From Bacillota bacterium (GTDB taxonomy: Bacteria; Bacillota; Clostridia; Christensenellales; Aristaeellaceae): DNA of 11,517 nucleotides. The notes beneath the pieces are model-generated. The model searched no databases. It saw only the letters and a program-made list of their open reading frames with translations, and was not told the DNA's origin. Positions 6,880 to 11,517 of this stretch are shown one piece after another. Location: NCBI GenBank assembly GCA_023392755.1, contig JAEWNM010000337.1, positions 1 to 11,517 on the forward strand, in the 5' to 3' direction. Position 1 is the stretch's first letter, and each line of letters begins with the position of its first letter. Position numbers and translations under genes: made by a program.

Positions 6880-8541
6880 TCAGATTTCAACGATGATCGG
6901 CAGCACCATGGGATTGCGCTTGATTTTTTCGTAGATATAGCGGTGAAGCTCATCCTTGATGCGGTTTTTCATGGGCATCCAGTCGCTGCCATCGATTTTG
7001 CCGTAAGAAACGATGATGCCGCGCACCAAATCACGGGTGGATTCGATGATATCTTCATTCTCCCTGACGTACACAAAGCCGCGGCTGATGACATCCGGCC
7101 CGGAGACAAGCGCGCCCCGGTCGCGGTCAATGGCCATGACGATGATGATAAGCCCGTCCTGGGACAAATGCTTGCGGTCGCGCAGCACCACATTGCCCAC
7201 ATCGCCGATGCCAAGGCCGTCCACCAGCACACCGCCTGTAGGAACCGTTTCGGTTATGGCCAGGGATACATCGTTCATCTCGATCACCTGACCCATTTCC
7301 GGTATGACGATATTTTTGCGATTCATGCCAAGAGACTCAGCAAGTTCCGCGTGCTGCCAGAGCATACGGTATTCTCCGTGAACGGGGATGAAGTACTGGG
7401 GCCGCACCAGAACGTGCAGAAGCTTCAGCTCCTCCTGGCAGGCATGGCCGGAAACGTGTACCGCCTCCAGTGCGGAGTAAATGACCTCCGCCCCGCAGCG
7501 GTACAACTGATTGATTACCCTTGCCACACTTTTTTCATTGCCGGGTATTGGCGTGGCGGACAATATGACCATATCGCTGGGCCGTATCTGCAGCTTGCGG
7601 TGCTCGTTGAACGCCATACGGGTCAGCCCGCTCATGGCCTCGCCCTGGCTGCCGGTGGTGATTACCAGCAGCTGATCGTCGGGAACGGCGTCAATGTCGT
7701 CCATCTCCACCAGATAGCCTTCCGGAACGGTCAGTTCGCCGATCTGCATGGCCACCCGCGACACGCTGATCATGCTGCGGCCAATGAAGCATATCTTGCG
7801 GCCAAAGCGGACGGCATTGTCGATCATCATTTGAATACGGTGGATATTGCTGGCAAACATAGCCACCAGAATGCGCCCTTGGGCCTTTTCGAACAGTTTG
7901 AAAAATGTCTCCCCGATCTTGCGCTCGGACATGGTGTAGCCCGGACGCTCCACATTGGTGGATTCGCACAGGAAGGCGAGAACGCCCCGGTCGCCGATCT
8001 CAGCAAAGGAAGGCAGATCGGTAACCTCCCCATCGATAGGGGTGTAGTCAATCTTAAAATCGCCGGATACCACCACAGTGCCCGCGGGGCAGGTGATGGC
8101 CAGCGCCGTCGCACCGGCGATGGAATGGCTGACCTTGATGAAGCGCACCGAGAATTTACCCAGCTGCACCTCATCCCTGGGCTGTACCACGTTCAGCGGA
8201 ACGCCCGTCACGCGGTGCTCCTTGAGCTTCATGTCCACCAGCGCCATGGTAAGGCGCGTGCCGTACAGGGGCGCCGGTACCTGCTTCAATACATAGGGCA
8301 CCGCGCCGATATGATCCTCATGACCGTGGGTAATCACATACCCCCGCACACGATCCTTCTTCCCCACCAAATAGCTGACATCGGGTATCACAAGATCGAT
8401 GCCCAGCATATCCTCCTTGGGGAACATGGACCCGCAGTCCACTACAATGATATCGTCCTCATACTCATAGACGGTGATGTTCTTGCCGATGCCATCCACG
8501 CCGCCCAAGGGTATGATACGAAGCTTGCCTTTAGATGCCAC
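6880..8541 (-). CDS. rnj: Ribonuclease J
   Basis: RNase J is a metallo-beta-lactamase/beta-CASP enzyme with 5'-to-3' exonuclease and endonuclease activity in mRNA decay and rRNA maturation. The 553-residue product matches the length of Bacillus RNase J1. It has the zinc motif THGHEDHIG (His72, His74, Asp76, His77), His139 in VSHSIAGATAL, Asp161 in SGDFKID, the beta-CASP stretch with CESTNVERPGYTMSE, the HVSGHACQEE motif and the HGEYRML motif. A C-terminal domain (about 450-553) follows. Start is GTG 8541: a full AAAGGAGG site (8548-8555) stands 6 nt before it, and the conserved sequence (GKLRIIPLGGVDGIGKN) begins right after. An in-frame ATG at 8643 would add 34 poorly conserved residues and is less likely. 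It heads the cluster, behind a long leader and an extended -10 promoter. The opposite strand is open for 544 codons, but as a shadow. Confidence 0.95.
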   Translation of the reverse strand: MASKGKLRIIPLGGVDGIGKNITVYEYEDDIIVVDCGSMFPKEDMLGIDLVIPDVSYLVGKKDRVRGYVITHGHEDHIGAVPYVLKQVPAPLYGTRLTMALVDMKLKEHRVTGVPLNVVQPRDEVQLGKFSVRFIKVSHSIAGATALAITCPAGTVVVSGDFKIDYTPIDGEVTDLPSFAEIGDRGVLAFLCESTNVERPGYTMSERKIGETFFKLFEKAQGRILVAMFASNIHRIQMMIDNAVRFGRKICFIGRSMISVSRVAMQIGELTVPEGYLVEMDDIDAVPDDQLLVITTGSQGEAMSGLTRMAFNEHRKLQIRPSDMVILSATPIPGNEKSVARVINQLYRCGAEVIYSALEAVHVSGHACQEELKLLHVLVRPQYFIPVHGEYRMLWQHAELAESLGMNRKNIVIPEMGQVIEMNDVSLAITETVPTGGVLVDGLGIGDVGNVVLRDRKHLSQDGLIIIVMAIDRDRGALVSGPDVISRGFVYVRENEDIIESTRDLVRGIIVSYGKIDGSDWMPMKNRIKDELHRYIYEKIKRNPMVLPIIVEI

Positions 8542-8785
8542 GAGAAACCTCCTTTCATGGTTTCCAAAATTTTCTGAATTTCGTTTGTGACCTGGGAAAA
8601 AGTACGCAAAAACGCAACGCCTGCAACACTGCACGGCGGCCATTTTCGACCGGACTCCTATTTACCGTTTTCCTATGTTTTATTTAACGGAGATGTTCCT
8701 GTTCCTATAAAAGAACAGCAAACGCTCCGTATCATCCGCACATATCGGTTGTCCTTTGATCGGCAACCAACGGTTCCCATGCATT
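8542..8785 (-). promoter_or_regulatory. Long 5' leader of rnj
   Basis: From the predicted start of transcription near 8785 to the GTG at 8541 there are about 245 nt. Two small hairpins are visible: GGTTG/CAACC around 8748-8769, and CTGTTC (8699-8704) with GAACAG (8713-8718) and an 8-nt loop. No known riboswitch or T-box core is recognisable. Leader length and structure could allow feedback by RNase J itself; that is inference. Confidence 0.4.
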
Positions 8786-8791
8786 CATCTT

Positions 8792-8800
8792 ATTATATCA
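8792..8800 (-). promoter_or_regulatory. Extended -10 promoter for rnj
   Basis: Read leftward, TGA-TATAAT (8800-8792) is a perfect -10 hexamer with the TGn extension. The -35 region at 17-18 bp is poor (TGGTAA or CTGGTA), as is common for extended -10 promoters. It lies just downstream of a terminator for the gene to the right, so it is the likely start of the rnj cluster. Confidence 0.65.
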
Positions 8801-8822
8801 CAGTTCATGCCCGCTTACCAGT

Positions 8823-8874
8823 AAAAATCCACCGAAAAGCACGCTGCGGCCAGCGAATTTTCGATGGATTTTTT
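8823..8874 (-). terminator. Long intrinsic terminator after the RseC-like gene
   Basis: AAAAATCCAcCGAAAA on the left pairs with TTTTCGaTGGATTTTT on the right, and inner CGCTG with CAGCG around a GC loop. Read leftward the stem ends in a TTTTT run (8827-8823). It stands about 90 nt past the RseC-like gene and just before the rnj promoter, insulating the two units. A/T runs on both sides make it potentially bidirectional. Confidence 0.7.
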
Positions 8875-8962
8875 GGTTGAATCGCAAAATAATCCTTCAT
8901 TTTACCGGCTTGTCCGCATTCTTCGACCACTGTTTGCTCCTTCTGTTTGATTGCGGCTAAAT

Positions 8963-9361
8963 CTAGGCCTGCTTTTTCTCAACAGCCACAAGCTTAGGCG
9001 TCCACCTGTCATCCTTACGCAAACGGATATCCAGCAGCCTCAGCGTAAATATGCTCAGGGCCAGCCCGGCCGCGGCACCCAAAATGGCCGGAATATCGCC
9101 GCCCAACACCCAGCCGGCGAACAGGCCCAGCAGCAGCCCGCACAGCGGCATGGCATAGGCCAACAGCGACGCTTTAGCCACCTGGCCTTCGGGCATGCTG
9201 ACGGTTACGCGGTCACCCACCTGCGCATCTCCCGGTATTTGTATAGTGGCCTGATGCTTTTCCCCGGAGCATGCCCTGCAATTTTCACATGCTTCCGGCC
9301 TGCAAAAACGAATGGTCAATAGACCTTGACTGACTTCAATAACTTCTCCTGTTTGCTCCAT
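8963..9361 (-). CDS. RseC/SoxR-reducing-system-like membrane protein
   Basis: The 132-residue product has a small N-terminal domain with four cysteines (20, 25, 28, 31; FCRPEACENCRACSG) followed by a beta-rich stretch (IQIPGDAQVGDRVTVSMPEG). Two membrane segments come next, at about 69-91 and 93-115, and a basic tail. This is the RseC/MucC (SoxR reducing system) arrangement. In proteobacteria RseC helps electron-transfer complexes of the Rnf type keep SoxR reduced; in Clostridia such genes often accompany rnf operons. Here it stands alone, so its redox partner is not visible. ATG 9361 is chosen because the MEQTGEVIEV start fits the family and GAAGG lies about 9 nt upstream; the longer frame to 9424 overlaps the promoter. 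It has its own promoter and terminator. Confidence 0.8.
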   Translation of the reverse strand: MEQTGEVIEVSQGLLTIRFCRPEACENCRACSGEKHQATIQIPGDAQVGDRVTVSMPEGQVAKASLLAYAMPLCGLLLGLFAGWVLGGDIPAILGAAAGLALSIFTLRLLDIRLRKDDRWTPKLVAVEKKQA

Positions 9362-9412
9362 TGCCGTTTGCCTTCTTCCCGGCACGCCGTCCAAAACATT
9401 ATGCCCGGCACT

Positions 9413-9441
9413 ATCATAACACATACATCTGTTTGGCGCAA
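9413..9441 (-). promoter_or_regulatory. Promoter for the RseC-like gene
   Basis: Read leftward, TTGCGC (9441-9436) is separated by exactly 17 nt from TATGAT (9418-9413), five of six matches to the vegetative -10. The leader would be about 45 nt. The -35 is weak (TTG kept). Confidence 0.5.
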
Positions 9442-9485
9442 TTGATCAGACGGCCGTCCGGCAGGCCAGGCCAGGCCTTTGTTTT

Positions 9486-9643
9486 GCCAAAAGCGGCACT
9501 TTCCGGTGCCGCTTTTGGCCATCGATAAAGAGGCTGTACCACCTTGCCGGGCTTTGCCCTCGCATCAGTGCGAAATATCCGCGCCGTTTCACGTCCGTTT
9601 GTCCGGGTTTGGTTGGAAGCGGGCACCTTCCGGCGCCGCTTCC
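9486..9643. repeat. Pair of similar hairpins in the spacer before the phosphatase gene
   Basis: The first hairpin pairs GCCAAAAGCGGCAC (9486-9499) perfectly with GTGCCGCTTTTGGC (9506-9519). The second pairs GGAAGCGG (9615-9622) with CCGCTTCC (9636-9643). Their tops are alike: AGCGGCAC-tttccg-GTGCCGCT and AGCGGgCACC-ttcc-GGCGCCGCT, about 130 bp apart. In addition TTTGCCCTC (9553-9561) can pair with GAGGGCAAA (9660-9668), enclosing the second hairpin. Neither hairpin has a following T-run. A leftward frame through here (9414-9692) is basic and low in recognisable features and I do not call it a gene. Confidence 0.5.
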
Positions 9644-9672
9644 GAATTAGTGGATTCCTGAGGGCAAACGCG

Positions 9673-9693
9673 CGTGGGAACAGTATGCCCACG
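9673..9693 (-). terminator. Hairpin just after the phosphatase gene
   Basis: CGTGGG (9673-9678) pairs with CCCACG (9688-9693) around a 9-nt loop, 11 nt past the phosphatase stop. No real T-run follows (CGCGTTTG), so it may protect the 3' end or terminate weakly. Confidence 0.35.
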
Positions 9694-9704
9694 GGGTTGG
9701 TATG

Positions 9705-11153
9705 TCAATCAGCGATTTTGAAGGTATCGATGACACGGCCGATAAAGCCGATGCCGTTTTCCTCCAGACTGGCCTGCATGCCTGTGGCAGTCACGCCGTC
9801 CCCGCCCACATGCACCAGCATGAATGTGCGGAAGTCATTGGCCTCAATGATCGGCTCGTTGCCGGAAGCATGATACGGGTCGTTGGTGGCGCGATAATTG
9901 TTGCCAATGGACGCCGCCTCAATGTAGTTGACACCATTGATCAGATAACGCTCGTAGACATGGCTGTGGCCGAAGTTGACGGCGTTCACGCCATACTGTT
10001 CGTAAAGCGGGCGCAGCACATCCCAGCAATAATCACCGTCAGGATAGATGACCTTGGAGGGATCGTCCTTATCCGCCACAGGCTGTGACACGGGAAAGTA
10101 CCCATCGCTGCCGCGGTTGACCATATGCCAGTGCATGATAACCCACTTATATTTGGCATCGGTGCTTTTGAGGTCTTCTTCCAGCCATTTTGCCTGCGTG
10201 CTTTCTGGGGAGATATCGTCCTTGGTGATCCAGCCGGGAGCTTCAAAGCCGCCCCAGGACTGCCAGCGGTGCACATTGAGGGAGGTGATGTGCATATCGC
10301 CGTAATCTGCGCTGTACCAATGTTTGCCGCCTACGCCGTATTCCTGGTCCGGATAAAGCGGGCGGAACAGCTGCATGTAAATGGACCAGCTCCAGTTTGA
10401 GTCATCCACCGCCAATGCCTTGTCGGTGCATACGCGCTGGTCATCCACCTCATGGTTGCCCGCGCAGTAGAAGATGGGCATATACTGCATCAACTGGCAA
10501 TTGCTGTCATCCTGCTGCAGCGCCTCGAAAAAGGTGCGGTCATCCTCACCGGGGGCCTGGAAGCAGCCGTTAACGCCAAACCATTCGCCAACCTTCCAGG
10601 GGGTGTTGCTGAGGTCCCCTGCAAAGAGCAGGAAATCCTTGTGCTGCATGCCAAGGAAATAAAGGGTTTCCTTTGTTTTGACTTTCAGCTGCATATCGCT
10701 CACCAGCGCGAAGTCAAAATCGCTGCCCGCAGCAGGAGCAGTCTTGAAGAAGAAGCTTTTGGTCGTTTCGGACTTGTCGCCCTTGGTGGTGGTCACGCGA
10801 TAATAAACCACTTTGCCGGGCTCAAGGTTATTGAGCGTGGAAATGAGCTGGTAGACGGGGATTTCGGGATTGTTTTCAGGAACGGCATCATAGCCTTCGG
10901 GGGTTGCGGACGTGCGGAAGCCTTTGATCTCATACTGCTGGGCGGTTGCGATATTGCCAAGCGCCGGGGTCGTGCCGTACTCCACGATGCCCTCGCACGG
11001 CTCCTTGGTCAGCCAGATGATATTCATCTGCGTGCCGGGGTTCAAGGTTACCATATACGGGTCCGTATAGGTAAGCCCCTCCCGTTCCTGAGCGTACGCG
11101 CCGATGGCAAGCAGGCACATCAGCAGCACAGCCACAAAAATGGTCTTCTTCAT
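9705..11153 (-). CDS. Secreted purple-acid-phosphatase-like metallophosphoesterase
   Basis: The 482-residue product has a signal peptide (MKKTIFVAVLLMCLLAIGAYA, likely cut after AYA at residue 21). A fibronectin-like N-terminal domain (about 25-140, with LEPGKVVYYRVTT) precedes a calcineurin-like metallophosphatase domain. Metal-site motifs are SDMQ (Asp153), GDLSN (Asp180), AGNHE (Asn233, His234), MHWHM (His341/343) and FGHSHVYER (His396, His398). The order and the YER ending are those of purple acid phosphatases, which release phosphate from organic esters outside the cell. The tyrosine of the usual GDxxY motif is Asn183 here, so the charge-transfer ligand of classical members is missing. 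Start is ATG 11153 because the signal peptide begins there; AAGGAG lies 12 nt upstream. Codons up to 11279 are in frame but overlap the promoter. It appears to be a single-gene unit; the natural substrate is unknown. Confidence 0.85.
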   Translation of the reverse strand: MKKTIFVAVLLMCLLAIGAYAQEREGLTYTDPYMVTLNPGTQMNIIWLTKEPCEGIVEYGTTPALGNIATAQQYEIKGFRTSATPEGYDAVPENNPEIPVYQLISTLNNLEPGKVVYYRVTTTKGDKSETTKSFFFKTAPAAGSDFDFALVSDMQLKVKTKETLYFLGMQHKDFLLFAGDLSNTPWKVGEWFGVNGCFQAPGEDDRTFFEALQQDDSNCQLMQYMPIFYCAGNHEVDDQRVCTDKALAVDDSNWSWSIYMQLFRPLYPDQEYGVGGKHWYSADYGDMHITSLNVHRWQSWGGFEAPGWITKDDISPESTQAKWLEEDLKSTDAKYKWVIMHWHMVNRGSDGYFPVSQPVADKDDPSKVIYPDGDYCWDVLRPLYEQYGVNAVNFGHSHVYERYLINGVNYIEAASIGNNYRATNDPYHASGNEPIIEANDFRTFMLVHVGGDGVTATGMQASLEENGIGFIGRVIDTFKIAD

Positions 11154-11179
11154 GTTCCCTGTCACTCCTTCCCTTATTT

Positions 11180-11227
11180 GGTTCCCAAATCCCGGAACCA
11201 TAACGGAGTATAAGGGGTAAATGTCAA
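11180..11227 (-). promoter_or_regulatory. Promoter and possible operator for the phosphatase gene
   Basis: Read leftward, a perfect TTGACA (11227-11222) is followed after 19 nt by TATGGT (11202-11197). The inverted repeat GGTTCC (11180-11185)/GGAACC (11194-11199) with an 8-nt centre overlaps the -10 and start region, where a repressor could bind, or it could form a leader hairpin. It does not look like a Pho box. Spacing is longer than ideal. Confidence 0.4.
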
Positions 11228-11329
11228 AGGCAGATGATGCCAATGTCAATTCCAGGTTTATTGTTTGTATATGGCACATTTGGATAGCAACGCCATCTTC
11301 GATACAAAATTACCTGAAACTCATCTGTA

Positions 11330-11517
11330 TTGAACACAAGCGGTTTATACTGCGTACGTCTGCATAACGCCGACAGCCTGAACGGGGAGGCGGTTTTTTC
11401 TGTGAGCGGCGAAAAGAAGCATCCGGTCCTTGAACGGTTGATGGTTCCGCCAAAGCCTGGCATCCATGGCGCGGATACCTTTTTTGCACTTGTCCCCGCA
11501 GCCATGGCCTTCAAGCT
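11330..11517 (+). CDS. Possible protein fragment running off the right edge
   Basis: The plus frame is open from the TGA at 11315-11317 to the window end (66 codons). It encodes a protein-like sequence with parts such as VRLHNADSLNGEAVFSVSGE and LMVPPKPGIHGADTFFALVP. No family is recognised. There is no ATG near the beginning; candidate starts are TTG 11330 with no ribosome site, or GTG 11402 placed 11 nt after GGGGAGG (11384-11390). It may be the start of a gene continuing outside the window, a remnant, or chance. The opposite strand is also open here, which lowers confidence. Confidence 0.25.
   Translation, partial: MNTSGLYCVRLHNADSLNGEAVFSVSGEKKHPVLERLMVPPKPGIHGADTFFALVPAAMAFK

Noticed and set aside
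6943..8577. A 544-codon open frame on the plus strand
   Set aside because: It is the exact antisense of RNase J, is very rich in His, Gln and Ala, and has no family features; it is a codon-bias shadow.
8542..8643. N-terminal extension of RNase J from ATG 8643
   Set aside because: The GTG at 8541 has a full AAAGGAGG site at correct spacing and the family sequence begins right after it. The extension is kept only as a remark.
9414..9692. A 92-codon leftward basic protein
   Set aside because: It lies across nested hairpins and the RseC-like promoter, with no ribosome site or family resemblance that I can see.

Overview
The window looks like chromosome from an endospore-forming, moderately GC-rich Clostridia-type Bacillota. 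The evidence is a sigma-K gene with a pro-sequence, a Cse60-like sporulation gene behind a sigma-E-like promoter, an RNase J of Bacillus length, a YlbF-family protein, a membrane-anchored MltG next to a U32 tRNA-hydroxylation-type protein, and strong AGGAGG ribosome binding sites. The genus cannot be told from this sequence alone. I see no tRNA, rRNA, CRISPR array, integrase, transposase or prophage gene.

Layout. (1) 1-746: a leftward Cse60-like gene cut by the window edge, then about 520 bp without a convincing gene, first AT-rich and then filled with inverted and direct repeats. (2) 747-1493: leftward sigK with a good sigma-K-type promoter, but with an in-frame TAA replacing the conserved Glu of the 'ARCIENE' stretch. 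This is the place where skin elements interrupt sigK in Bacillus subtilis and Clostridioides difficile. (3) 1632-2225: a divergent multi-pass membrane protein resembling the CBO0543 family, ending in a GC-rich palindrome. (4) 2314-3702: a leftward extracellular solute-binding protein gene with two opposite frameshifts, so its first and last segments share a frame while the middle does not. (5) 3924-8541: a leftward cluster in the order rnj (RNase J), ylbF-like, mltG and U32 hydroxylase-like gene. An extended -10 promoter and a roughly 245-nt leader precede rnj, and a branched terminator-like structure lies between rnj and ylbF. (6) 8963-9361: a leftward RseC/SoxR-reducing-system-like membrane protein with its own promoter and terminator. 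(7) 9425-9704: a spacer packed with hairpins, two of them similar to each other. (8) 9705-11153: a leftward secreted purple-acid-phosphatase-like metallophosphoesterase lacking the usual tyrosine ligand. (9) 11330-11517: a weak rightward reading frame running off the edge.

How the genes relate. The rnj-ylbF-mltG-U32 cluster joins mRNA turnover, a putative RNA-processing/sporulation adaptor, peptidoglycan strand release and tRNA wobble-uridine modification; mltG next to a U32 gene matches a neighbourhood known from Bacillus. The left third is sporulation-related: a sigma-E-type promoter for the Cse60-like gene and autoregulation of sigK. No complete new defence or mobile system is visible. The most interesting item is the broken sigK at its skin-type junction, followed by the double-frameshifted binding protein and the repeat-rich spacers.
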